Source: Coprinopsis marcescibilis (taxonomy: Eukaryota > Basidiomycota > Agaricomycetes > Agaricales > Psathyrellaceae). Taken from it: a DNA stretch of 64,000 nucleotides. The notes under the pieces are model-generated. The model ran no database searches, had not been told where the DNA came from, and was given only the letters and a program-made list of their open reading frames with translations. The DNA lies in assembly GCA_004369085.1 (NCBI GenBank), contig ML210179.1, positions 140,322-204,321 of the forward strand. Reading direction: 5' to 3'. Shown here piece after piece: positions 21,407 through 32,967 of the stretch (position 1 is the first letter of the stretch; each line of letters begins with the position of its first letter). A program made the position numbers and the translations under genes.

Positions 21407-23402
21407 TCAAAACTTTGCCAGCCAAGCCCCGACCAGCCTGCACCACCTCTCTGGACGATCGACCATTGGTAAATGGCCCGCTCCATCAATAGTCTCATGC
21501 GCAATCCTCTCTCTCTTTGCTTCATCCCGAACCGTATCTTGCCATAGTTCGCTCAATGCCTTCAACCCATCCCCAACCTTTCCATTTCCATCCAAACTCC
21601 CCGCCAACAACAACACTCGGTCAAGAGAGCTTTCAAACAGAGCCGGGCGACCGGGAATATCGAGTTTTGCGGCATCTCCTTCAGACAGTGCTGGGGCCCC
21701 AACCAGAAGATCGAACCCGCCCAAAGATCTGGCACCTTCGACGAACCCAGCCACATCTGTGCCTTCAATCCCTTTCTTGATAAAGGTGTGTTGTGCAGGT
21801 GTGAAATGACTGCCTGTCGGGAACCACCGAGGGATAGTCACATCCGCGAGCCGTGGAAGGCCTAGTTTGCCAGCATATGCGAGGTCACTGGCGTCTGGCC
21901 CACCCAAGACCAGCCCCACCCTCTCCTTCCACGCTTCACGATTCCCAGGAGCCGTACGAGCAGAGGTATCGCACGCAATAACTGCCCTTGTTCGTCGAAT
22001 AAGTGTGGGGGCCGAGGGAGAAGATTCAGAGTATGCAGCACCGAACGCCAAGGCACACGCCCCGCCTTGGGACACGCCGATGATGGCGTGGATTGGCGAG
22101 AGTCCAGTTATAGGTGCCGTAACTTCAATGGTGGGTGCCGCCTCGGTGTCAGAGTCAAGGATCTTCCTGATGCTGTCCGAAACCAACAAATTCTGAATGT
22201 CCCAGGCCAGCAGTGGGATCGTTGTTTTGCGGGTGATATCCTGGTCTCCATACCCTACGCCATGTTGGGGACCGAACAGAGAGGTTGCGACATCAGAGGG
22301 TAAGGTAGAACGGCCATGACCTCTCTGGTCGTGTAGGAGTATGTTGTACCGACGGCGAGTCGTTGGATCCAAAGGGTCGGTGGCGAAAGAGCCGTCGAGC
22401 AGGTAGGGAACAATCCAGCCCCACATTGAAGTGTTGGTTAGGAGCGAATTAGAAAGGACAATCCACGGCGCTGGCTCTGGATGTCGAAGCGTGATAGCGT
22501 AAATGTTGTGCCGAGTCGAATTCTCGTCCCCGGGGTACGATGGTAGAGACACATCATGCTATCCAAATCGAGATTACATTTGCGCCACAAGACAAGGAAA
22601 TAATGGACTAACCTCAACCCTTTCCAGGGGCCATGGTACATCGGCGTCCGCCAGTCCATCCACATCCGTAGCAAGGAGGAACCTCGAAACCAAATTGTAC
22701 GTCGCCACCAACATCGACGCTTCTGCATACAGGGCATTCGTCTCGTCCTCCACTCCACTTTCCAACCCACCCGATTCAACATGCTTCCGCAGTTCCGCCT
22801 TGAACCCAAGTCCCATCTCCAACGGAAAAGGCGATCTTGGCGAGTTGACCAACGTCAGAGCTTCCACAAAGCCGAGTCCAGCTTCCAATAGTGGGGAGAG
22901 TATGCCCTTTGTCGGCGGCAGAGGTGTGTCGATATCCCTGATGGCATACATCTGTCCAGTTGTCAACCCTTCCTTGCGTGCAATGGGCTCATGCTGAATC
23001 CATTCATATGCTGCGCGATTGAGAGCAGCGATCCTCAGAATCTATGGGCAGATAAGAATTCGGAATGCACCCGAAACCAAGTGAACTGACCATTAACTCT
23101 CGGAGGTCACCCGGAAGCTTTCCTGCAGTCCGCAACGCACCCAGCAAGTCACTGTACCCCTTCGCTCCAGCCGAAAAGTGCAAAAGGTTGGCGTCGAGTG
23201 GGGTGATACCGCGCTCTCCTCGTCGCTTTCGGATATGGTCCGCCACGTGGTCTTCTCCTGGTGCTGGATATAGACCAGGCAGCAAGCGGGACTTCTGTGA
23301 CATTCTCCTAATGAATATGCTGCGTGTGCACGGTATCCTCCTGAAAAAGGGTTCACCGATTCGTCGTCTAGCAAGAAGCAAGGTGGAGACTTGAGGATTC
23401 AT
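21407..23402 (-). CDS. CMD-like domain fused to an alpha/beta-hydrolase
   Basis: Three exons in window coordinates, 21407-22558, 22613-23041 and 23091-23402, give 630 residues. Residues 1-35 (MNPQVSTLLLARRRIGEPF and on) are Arg-rich with one acidic residue, like a mitochondrial presequence; an internal Met (MSQKS) would remove it. Residues about 60-130 match carboxymuconolactone-decarboxylase-like folds: LRELMILRIAALNRAAYEW, then IQHEPIARKEGLT. The CxxC of AhpD peroxidases is absent. Residues 248-630 are an alpha/beta-hydrolase: the LLHDQRGHGRS loop, nucleophile Ser about 410 in GVSQGG, a likely Asp in LAGSLDGNGK, and His in DGAGHLPM. In bacteria, enol-lactonase (PcaD) and decarboxylase (PcaC) are fused as PcaL with the hydrolase first; here the order is reversed. 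An aromatic or beta-ketoadipate-like ring-cleavage role is plausible but unproven. Confidence 0.8.
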
Positions 23403-23406
23403 GAAT

Positions 23407-24012
23407 AGGGGGTTTCACGGTAGGCCAACTTTTGGCCTACTTTTGATAAAACTTTTGATCCAACTTTGGTGAGAAGTTGGACAAAAGTTGGTGTACTACC
23501 GTGAACGACCATCGGTTGCCGCGGTAAAAGTTGGGTACCAAATGGGCGTGGAACAGGCTTATGTCATCGGCTCCGGTTTCTCGGCAGTGTGACGTGGCTC
23601 GTCTGAGTGTCGTCGAGTTTTGCACGAAAGTCAGGGTGGTTGGTGAGGTATTCGACAAGAAGATCAGTCCATTCGGTGTGCTTGTCCCATAAGATGTTTG
23701 GTGCCCTAGTCTTCTTGGGCTTTTCGGACGCGTCTTTCTTGCCAGATCTCAAACCTCGAGGCATGGTGAGGTTTGCAGTATCTAGCTTGGGCGGGCAGCA
23801 GCGATTCGCAAGCGGGAGGCCCTGGCAGCAAGCACAAAAAATTATTTCTCACGGGACTACAGGTGCGATACAAACATGGGACCAAACAACGGGCAGAAAC
23901 GTTGGGAATCGGAAGTTGAGGAGGAAGTTGGACGCGAAATCGTGCTCCGGAGCACGATTTTTCATCCAACTTTTGAAGTTAGATCAAAAGTTGGCCTACC
24001 ATGAAACCCCCT
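23407..24012. mobile_element. Non-autonomous DNA transposon with 29-bp TIRs
   Basis: Terminal inverted repeats at 23406-23434 (TAGGGGGTTTCACGGTAGG and on) and 23985-24013 match at 28 of 29 positions. The flanks fit a 3-bp target duplication AAT (23404-23406 and 24013-24015) if the element starts at AGGGGG, or TA if it starts at GGGGG. A TWA or TA target suits PIF/Harbinger- or Tc1/mariner-like superfamilies. Internal copies of CCAACTTTTG-type motifs repeat near both ends. A perfect 24-bp palindrome (23937-23960, around GTGCTCCGGAGCAC) sits near the right end. At about 606 bp it is too short for a transposase. Its left edge is 4 bp from the start codon of the CMD-hydrolase gene. Confidence 0.85.
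23564..23764 (-). CDS. Short ORF inside the TIR element, possible Myb/SANT-like remnant
   Basis: 66 codons starting MPRGLRSGKKDASEKPKKTR, then NILWDKHTEWTDLLVEYLTN. A basic leader followed by a Trp-spaced helical stretch (W about 27 and W about 32) resembles the start of the SANT/Myb-like DNA-binding ORFs found in fungal DNA transposons. The ORF then changes to unrelated-looking sequence and stops, so it is probably a truncated passenger ORF of a deleted autonomous element. The domain assignment is by eye only. Confidence 0.4.
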   Translation of the reverse strand: MPRGLRSGKKDASEKPKKTRAPNILWDKHTEWTDLLVEYLTNHPDFRAKLDDTQTSHVTLPRNRSR

Positions 24013-24549
24013 AATGACCGCCCCGTGACTGCTGGGTAAAGACCCGGATAAATTGCATCAGGGCCAGCTAAATCACGATAAAAGAAGCCATTTCCTGATA
24101 AAAAGTCCTTCCAAATGACGGGCCTTCATGCTGTTTCCTAATCGTGGTCCCAAGTGGTTAGAGTTTGAATGCCAGGTCATGTTCGTGAGAGACAAACCGG
24201 GCCCAGCGTCCGTTGTGATCGCACGAGCTCATCCCCCTGTGACCGCGGAAGCGGGATATAGGACAGGAAATTTGTATTTATATTCGTTGATTTTGTGGGT
24301 ATTAAACAAAGCCTATGGGTACTGATTGTAGAAGGGGTATGGCAGACTCCAAGTGACCGACCAAACTTGAAATGAGAAACTCGAAAGCTTCAGATCAGAA
24401 ACAAGTGAAAGGAATGAAGGATATAAATGAAGAATACATAATCCACTCTCCAAAACGTTCTTGTAGTAGATACCGAACACATATCAATACCAGCTCAAGA
24501 AAGAAAAAGAGGCACAAGAAAAGCCACAAAAACGCCGCAACCCTCACTC

Positions 24550-27500
24550 CTACTCTTTCTTTTCATCCAAAATCTTCTTCAAAGTTTGCGGCTCCTCGAT
24601 GAAAATGTTATCAACGTCCTTCCATTCCACATTACCCCCCTTCTCCCACACCTTCTCCCTCTCTGACCAGTATTCCAAAGACCCATCCCCAACCCTTACC
24701 GGGTTCCACACCCTCTCCCCCGTATCCCTCTCAGTCTCCGCCATAAACCACCTAGGCCGATGCGGTTCCATCCTCCCCTCCTCTCTCGCCTTCCTAATCT
24801 CCCTCTGCCTCTCTTCCTGCTCAACCTTGAGCTCATTCGCCAATTCATACAACCCAAGCTCAAACGCCCTCTGATCAACCCGCAACCTGCAATCCGTCGG
24901 GCACAAAAACGGCTTGAGCGTCTTCCTCGGACAGTCATTGAGCGTAATCGCAAACGGCGTGAGGTTGAACGGGCTCGGACTCGGCTTTTCCGAATTTCTC
25001 CAAAGCAGAATATGCTCGGGGGACGACGAGGGAGAGTTGGGCCCTGCAACGGCCAAATCCGGATCCAAGGCCTGGCTACCGCCAGCCCCAACCTTCTTCG
25101 CAATAAGCTGCGACGTCCACCTCCCCGCAATCGAATACACAACCTGCCCGCTGGCACTGATCACCTGGCCCGAAATCTCATACGCATCCTTGCCCCTCCA
25201 ACCCCTCGGCTTGAACGTCAATATACACTGATCACCAGTCCGGTGATTCGTAACCTACAAAGACCGGAGAACATAAAATCAGGATCATCGCCATTCAAAA
25301 GCGCAGTAAAACACGTACCACCATATCGCCGTAATGATCGATCGTCGGCGATCCCAAAATGAACCCGGAAATGTTCGTCGTGACCTTCTTCCAGCTGTAA
25401 TGCTCGAGGACCTTGCCAGCGGCCACTTCAGACTCGACCTTGGGTTTGGGATAATTGGGTGCTAGTTCTTCAGGCAGAAGCAAATCCACATGCGCAATTC
25501 CCGTAGGCCTGACCTCGAACGACTTGCCCATAAACTTGTTCTGCGCATCGACTTCGCCGTAATAGTGCCAGAGCGGCGATTCGGCGTAGCAGGCTGACAT
25601 GGGCGGGTGGTGGCTGACTTGCTCGGACATGTATCGGTATTTGCGATCAAGACGAACATATTCAAAGGTTTCGCTCTACGGACAAGCGCAATCAGTTTAC
25701 TGAACCGGAATCGGAATCGGAAAACTGACCAGCATGGGGTTGAAAGGTTTGGCGATACGACCCAACGTCGACGAATAATTCGACATTGCAAAGGCTGCAA
25801 CATAGGCAATTCGTTTCAGCGGATCCGTCTCCAGCGCTGCAATGTCCACTGCGCACCAAACGATAAACAGTCAGTACTTGCCGGAACGAAAATAAAAACG
25901 AAACCAATACTCACGGCATTCTGTAAACTCCATATCCTCCGCCATCCTCTGCAACATACTCGTTGGCTCATTGAAATACACCGGGAAACTGATCTTGGTC
26001 AAATCCTTGCCAATGCTACCCTTCAACACCGCCCACAGGCTCACACTCGGCCTATCGTCAGCCGTGATGGACAACTTCTCCCGCAGCTTGGTGTATCCAG
26101 CATATGGCTCGATGGCAGCTTTCGGCAGTGTAATTTTCGCAACGGACGGACTGGTCAGGCCTTCAGGCACAACGAGATTGGGAAGATTGTTCGCCTCGAT
26201 CGCATCGAAAAATTCATCCTCGTCGTCAGTGTCGTGGTCCGCCGGGCCAGCAGCCACCTTTTCGCCATCGGCGGGTGATTTGAGCGGGACGAGCGTTTCT
26301 GAAGTTTGGGTGCGCCGTGGAGTCTTAATCTCTCCAGGGAATCGAGGTGATGCTGCGGTAGCGGGTATAGGGGGAGGGGCGGCCGACGCGGTGGGGGTAG
26401 ACTCGGCTTTTGCAGTAAGGGGCGGTTCCGAGACAGCACTAACGGGCGTTGGCAGATCATCGTGTACGGTAGGAGCCAAATTCAGAGCCAACGGCCTCTT
26501 CGGCGATGTAACCGCATCCACAGGCGCAAACACCTGGCTCCCTCTCCTCCTACTCCTCGCCCTGAGTTCCTTCTCCAAAGTCTCTCCTTCCTGCACAACC
26601 ACCGCCAAGCTTTCCTCCCAGAACGACTGGTTCTTCTTCTCCTTCTTGAGCTGTCGCTTCCAGTACTCATCCCTCTCTCTCGCCATCTGACCATACTCGG
26701 TCAGCATCTCCTGAGCCACAGTCAGGGACTGTCTCAACGCCGCCTGCGTATCCTGAGTCTTCTGCTGGTCCGGTGACGAGGCGAAATAGTTATTGACGAG
26801 CTGTATTGCGATCTCGAGTTGTGCGCTGGTAGCGTTGCCCTGCAGCTCAAAGTTCTCGTGCGGTGGTGATGTTGACCTCTCTGAGGTAGATGACTCCGAA
26901 TCGTCTTCATCGTTCTCCTCACGAAGGGGAGCGGGGGCAACGTTGGGTGCAGCGTCGCTGAGATCGAGGTTGGATCCAGTCCCAGAAATGGATACGTGAC
27001 GCTTCCGCGAAAACGCCTTCTTCATAATCGGCGGAATGGCGCCCTGCGACTTCACACTCGGTGCGGACCGCACCCCACTCGAATCACTCTCGATGCTAGG
27101 CCGCCTCCTCTCATCCGCACTCGAGGCGCATTCGATACGTGTGAACTCTATTCCCTTGCCGATTGCCTGCGTCCAACGACTGGCCTCGACAGGGTGGTTG
27201 GCCTTGAGATACCATTTCTGTGCAGTGTGGCCCGAATGGTTGGATGTGGATATTTCAAAGCGGGTCCGTTCGGTAATCTTGAGTACAGCGTTCTTCATAG
27301 AAATTGATCCTCTGCTGGCCACTCCTTCCTCCTCTTGATTGCGATAGTCTGGAAAGTTAAATCAGATAGTGTCAAGCGAGGACAAATGGTCGACATACAG
27401 GATAGAATTCCATCCCTAAGCACGAACCAACGGGTGTTGTAGCCCTTGGCAACATTGGTATATTTGTTGAGGTAGCCCTTGAGACTCGGAGATTCCGTAA

Positions 27501-28627
27501 GAGGTACAGTACTTGGAATCAGGGTCTTGTCGTGATTGGCGACTAGAAACATGTCAGAATGAGAAACTTGTGTAAACCTAAAATGCACTCACATTGTCGC
27601 AAGAACACTTTGACTCGATCATCCTTCCCTGCCACCTCATGCGCCATCTTTCCCCGTCGATCTCGGATGAAGACGTCCGCGCCAGCCCGCACGGCAAGCT
27701 CTATCAGGCGTAGATCCTTTCGTTTCGCTGCTTCATGCAAGAGCGAAGAGCCGGTGTCGTTGTCCAGGTACGAGAGATCGACGGAATTGATCCGGGGCGA
27801 TTCTAATAGTTTCAAGAGTGCTGGTGATGGCTGGTCGTTGTGCGAGGACATAATATAGCTGTGTAGAAGGGATCGGTAGGATGCATTCAAGAAAGACCTG
27901 GAATCTGTTGGACCGTTTAACTTTACTCCACAGGCCCTTTATTGATTGCCAGCTCACCATCTATCGCACGGATTGTCTCTTTGTTCCTCGCCACGTCCCT
28001 GCATGTCTTCCCGCTGCTGTCCCTGAGGCTATCATCGATAAGCTCCTGCTCGAGCAGCAGATTGACGATGTCTACTCGTCCCAGCGAGGCGGCCAGATGC
28101 AATGGCGTTGTTCCAGATCCAGGTGGATGTACTCCGTTTGGAGAAACCGCACGATGCGCAAGCAATAGAGATACGGTTTCCACTACACAGAGCTCAGGCT
28201 TGCAACAAAATTAGAGTTCTAAAACACGTACCTGGTGCACACCTCACTGCGAGATGTAATGTAGCCGCTCCAGTATCAATGCCCCCGTCCATCGTCGTCG
28301 ATTTCCGTCTGTCCTTGACCAGCTCTGCAAGGAATGGGTGAATAGCAGCAGCATCCCCTGGAATACTAGTCAGTTACAACTTCTCTTAAGATCGGAAACC
28401 CCACAAACCACTTCGCAATGCTGCTAGTAGCTTGACGTTGTACAATTGTTCTGTAACTAAGGAACTTGTCAGCAGTGAGCACAGGTCAAGAATACCAGCT
28501 TACTTTTCGAGCTCGACTCTGAGGATGGCAAGCTCGCTGTGTCCGCCATGTCACTAGTACCCTGGGCGTTGCCGTCGATGGTAATGTCGATGTCAAGTCG
28601 GCGTCGAGACTCGACGACGAGCTCCAT
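24550..28627 (-). CDS. Oxysterol-binding protein with ankyrin repeats and PH domain (Osh1/Osh2-like)
   Basis: Lipid-transfer protein of the OSBP/ORP family that moves sterol and phosphatidylinositol phosphate at membrane contact sites. It is multi-exon with about eight introns. Domains in order: a short N-terminus ([15 protein letters not shown]); ankyrin repeats ([19 protein letters not shown] and [19 protein letters not shown]); a PH domain ([20 protein letters not shown] to [13 protein letters not shown]); a long acidic Ser/Pro-rich linker with a coiled-coil-like Gln/Glu stretch and a possible FFAT motif (DEFFDAIEA); then the OSBP-related domain with the fingerprint [11 protein letters not shown], and [17 protein letters not shown]. 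It ends at KKILDEKKE. The ankyrin-PH-FFAT-ORD order is that of yeast Osh1 and Osh2 and their relatives. Splice sites in the 5' third were not all resolved. Confidence 0.92.
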
Positions 28628-29042
28628 TCTCGGAAACCCCAAAAGTGATAAAGCGATCTGATGCCCGCGTGGCGCACGTGATGGCATCGCTATTTTTGGC
28701 ACAGCATATTTATTGCGACTGACTTTACTACTGCTAGTTGGACTTGAAGCTTGAGGGCTTGAGGTATGTGGGGCTGAATATTATTATAAACCCGGAAGCC
28801 TGGCTAGCGACAAGGCAACTTTGTCCCCCTGCACGGCACCATCTGTAGGCTATGTAACCAGCGCAATGCAGTGTAAACTAAGGAAATACTTTGGGGAGTG
28901 CAAATTAGGGCCGAGGCAGTGTTTGCTGTTAACGTGGAACCCCAAACCCACCAAGCAAAACCGTTCTGTCCGTTGAGAAATTAAATTTGTGTTCTATCTC
29001 TCTTCTTCTCCCTCAGTCCTCTCGAAGGAGTTTTTTCGGACC

Positions 29043-32000
29043 ATGGAGCGGGCTGAACATGGTCCAATATCGAAACAGGTATATCGTCTCTCTTCATTGC
29101 TGAGCATAGTCTTATATAAGCTGGGGCGTGCGTTCTAGGGAAGCACTTCGACTGTTGGCTCGGCAGGAAACGTGGATATCAAAGGGGGATTATTTGAATC
29201 CATTGGTGGAAACAAGACTGTCAACAACTACTTCGTCGGTCCCAAGGTCCCTTACACATGTACCGCGGACGGTATGTTTTGCAAGATCTGAATGGGAGCG
29301 ATTGGCTTGATACTAGCACTCCCCAGATATTCACCGCATGTCTGATTGGCTGACCCTTGTGAACTATCGCAAAATTCAAAAGGACAATCTCGCGAAGCGG
29401 ACACCAAATACTGGGAACTGGTTCCTCTCTCGTAACGATCTTAGGGAGTGGATATGTAGTGACGGGGGAACCCTTTGGGCAGTCGGAATACGTGGGTTCA
29501 CCCAAGTTTTGAACGAGGTTACTAGAAATCTGACTCGCGTTTAGCGGGCGCAGGGAAAACAGTTCTAACGTAAGTCGATTAATCATGGAAAACAACTTGG
29601 ACACGCTGATAATGGATGTTTCGTGCAGCTCTGTTGTCGTCGATCACCTACAAAGGCTCAGGGGGGGTAACCGCACTGTTTGTGTGGTGTACGCGTATTG
29701 CAGATACACAGACTCGATCGATGTTCGAGACATCCTCGCAGCTTTAATCAGGCAGCAGCTTGAACGGTATCCTGCAGTTGCTTACTTTGTTAAACCGTTC
29801 TTCGATCTTCATCAACGCGAGCGCACCACCCCGTCATTGGACGAACTCGTGGAGATGCTACATAAAATTGCAAGATCTCCGCTCTTTAGCAAAAGCTTCT
29901 ATATCGTTGACGGCCTCGATGAGGCCCGCAATGACACCCAGTTTGACCTGTTGCGGTATTTGGCATCACTTCCGGTTAATCTCTTCATTACATCGCGTCC
30001 CCCACCCTCCTATTGCGACATTGTTCGCAACGCGCGACTCATCACCATTGTGGCGCAGGACTCCGATATTGTACTTCTTGTCGCGCAGAAAATTGGCCGG
30101 ATCTCGGGACTCCGGAAGCTGCTCGAGAACAAGGATCTCATGGCAGAGGTCGTATCCAAGGTTTTGAAGAAGTCTTGTGGCATGTAAGTCTGAGCGATAT
30201 CCGAACCCATCTGCTTCAGTGCCTAATTATCGTCCTTTTTTAGGTTTCTAGCCGCATCGTTCCAGCTGGACATGCTCGGGGACTGCATGAATGTTAGAAG
30301 TCTACGGGAGGCTTTGGAGCGTCTCCCAGAAGGTGTCAATGCGATGTATGCAGCCACCATGATTCGCGTCGAGAGGCAACCCAATTCCAATCTAGCCAGA
30401 CGAGTCCTTACATGGCTCGTCTATGCTTGTAGCTCGCTTTCAATGGAGCAACTGCGATATGCCGTCGCAATAAGCTCAGACACCTACCAATTTGACCCAG
30501 ACCTTCTTGTCGAGGGGGAATCCCTTGTCTTTCTCTGTTGTGGCCTGATCACCCACGACCCGTCATCTGGATCAGTTCGCCTTGTTCGTACGTATATTTC
30601 GCCTTTGCCAATATGCGCTTCTCGAGGACTTAGTAACTTTATAATCACAGACTTCACCGCCAAGGACTATCTCAAACCATATCTCGAACGAGACGGGAAT
30701 GACCCGCAGTTTCTAATTGCTTCAACCTGTGCGGCTTGCTTGCTGCAGTACAGCCTCCACAACTATGACGGGGATTCTTCCGCAATCGAAGTAAATCTCG
30801 GCCCAAATACTCTCCTTGGACTCCTGCGCTATTCCAGATTGTATTGGCCACATCATGCTCGGCAATCCCAACTAATACCTCCCACGGTCCTCTCGTTCGT
30901 TCAGCAATGCCTCAGACATCCTTTCCAGCACGAAGAATATCATGACGAGCTCTTAAATGAAGTTCAAGTTGCCGCCGCTTATAACCTCCAGCAACTCCTG
31001 GTCGCTCCAGCCCCGATTCAGAAAATCCGGAGTTTCATTAACTCAACTTCACTCAACATGGCAACACCCCTGATCCTGGCATCATTATTCGGCCACGTCG
31101 AGGTTGTCAGAGCCCTGCTCGCTGTCCTTGGTGTCGATATCAATCTTCAAGATGGCAAAGGAGCGACTGCGTTGATTCATTCGGCCCATCGCGGCCACAC
31201 AGACGTAGTTCGCATCCTGTTGAAAACCCCCGGAATCAAAGTCAATCTCGTTGATTGGCAAGGAGAAACTGCCTTGCTGAAGGCAGTATCAAGTGGCAGA
31301 GTCCTCATCGCAAAGGAGCTGCTCAACATGAAGGAGACCAATGTTAACATAGCCAATTCTTCTGGTGGGACGGTTTTGACGAGAGCGTTAACCAATGGAG
31401 ACGTCGAGGTCGCTCTCTTAATCCTGAAGAAGGGAGGGGCTGATGTCAACAGAGCGTCTCTTGGTTGGACTCCTCTCATGATCGCGGCAACACATGGGTT
31501 CCTTGATGTCGTCAGGTTCCTGCTCGCAGTCGACGGAATACAGGTCAACTCTATAAACTTCGACGGGGAAACCGCCCTAATGTGTGCTCTGTTCCGTGGC
31601 CACACCAGCGTGGCAACGGAGTTGATGTCTTTCGAGGGCATTGATGTCAACGCTGCAACCCCACTTGGGGCAACGACACTAATGATCGCTCTGGCTTCGG
31701 GAAACATCTCGACTTCGAAGGCGATAATGCACATTGAGGGCATACAAATGAACGCTGTGGACTGGCAGTCGTGGACGGCGTTGATGATAGCCACGCGAGA
31801 TGGATGTCTCGAGGCGGTCGAAGCTCTGTTGGCAGTGGAGGGAATCGAAGTCAATGCGGCGAGTCCAGTGGCTGGTACGGCTTTGACCATAGCAACATCC
31901 AACGGGCACACGAAAATTGCCCTCGCATTACTCAAGGTTAAAGGAGTCGAGGTCAACACTAAAAACTCCCTCGGGTGGACCCTCCTCATGACATCGTTGC

Positions 32001-32464
32001 ACAACGGCGATACCGACATTTCCAAAGCCCTCCTTTCCGTCGAAGGGATAGACGTTAATGCTGTAAACTCGATGGGAGGGACAGCGCTGATGATAGCGTC
32101 ATCCAACGGCCAGACCGAGATGGTCACATCATTGCTGACGTTCGACGGAGTCGATGTCAATAAAATGAACTTATTTGGATGGACGGCCTTGATGAAGGCG
32201 TCGTCTAATGGTCATAGCTCGACAGTGGCACTCTTGATGGAGAACACGGATGTGGATGTCAACGTACTCAGTCCGCGGCAAGGGTCCGCGCTAATCCAAG
32301 GGTCCAGAGTGGGGAACAGGGAGGTGGTGGAGATTTTGCTTCGGAGCAAAAGGATCATAGTCGACGCCGCGGATGGTCATGGGAGAACGGCTTTATCTTG
32401 GGCCGTTCAACAAGGCCATCATGATATTGAAAAGGTTTTGAATGCGTGGGGTACAAGGATGTGA
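29043..32464 (+). CDS. NLR-like NACHT protein with about 14 ankyrin repeats
   Basis: STAND ATPase of the fungal NLR-like type, the class that includes non-self recognition proteins. Seven exons fit: 29043-29078, 29139-29271, 29327-29491, 29545-29569, 29629-30183, 30244-30587 and 30651-32464, giving 1023 residues. The N-terminus carries a GGLFESIGGNKTVNNYFVG motif like those I associate with agaricomycete NLRs. The P-loop GIPGAGKTVLTS (about 110-121) is assembled across two introns flanking a 25-nt exon. Walker B is FYIVDGLDEA, followed by LPVNLFITSRP (sensor-like) and a winged-helix region ending LVHFTAKDYL. From about residue 555 to the end there are about 14 ankyrin repeats, each about 34-35 residues, with the phrase GIDVNA or a variant. 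No lesion is visible, so it appears functional. Confidence 0.9.
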
Positions 32465-32967
32465 CTCTACTAATGCAAGCACATGTAGTAGAATTTCATA
32501 CATACCGGTATCGATCCAGCGCTCATGGCAGTGGAGAGTCCTACAGAACATTCAGCGTTTCTGTATTGCTTGAGGGCATCTTAAACTATTGCGACGTTTT
32601 AATCCGGAAAATCCCCAATGGGGGATGTTTCGAAGTTAACTTACAACTAGTCAGCGTTATGGTAACCATGATGCGCCGAGTATGATCTATGGGTCCGATC
32701 GGACTAGGGCGCTTAGAAATATCGGTTACAGCTTTTGGATCCACGGCAGAACGTCGGGAATGACAGCGTATGACACCTTTAAATTATCGTAACTAGTAAC
32801 GGGCGGCTCGGGAGCACAACTTGAAGCCAGGGCGACTTACGTGCTTATGGGTATACATAATGTTTGGGAATGCATCATGATTACGCACCTCCCACGCGCG
32901 ACTGGGCTATAAGAGCAGATTCATGTTTTGATCCAGCTACATCCCTTCACCTATACTTCACTCTACC

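Noticed and set aside
24760..25362. Plus-strand ORF of 200 codons
   Set aside because: Shadow of the OSBP-domain exons on the minus strand.
31177..32160. Minus-strand ORF of 327 codons opposite the ankyrin repeats
   Set aside because: Its periodic composition merely mirrors the ankyrin array of the NLR-like gene; no independent motif.
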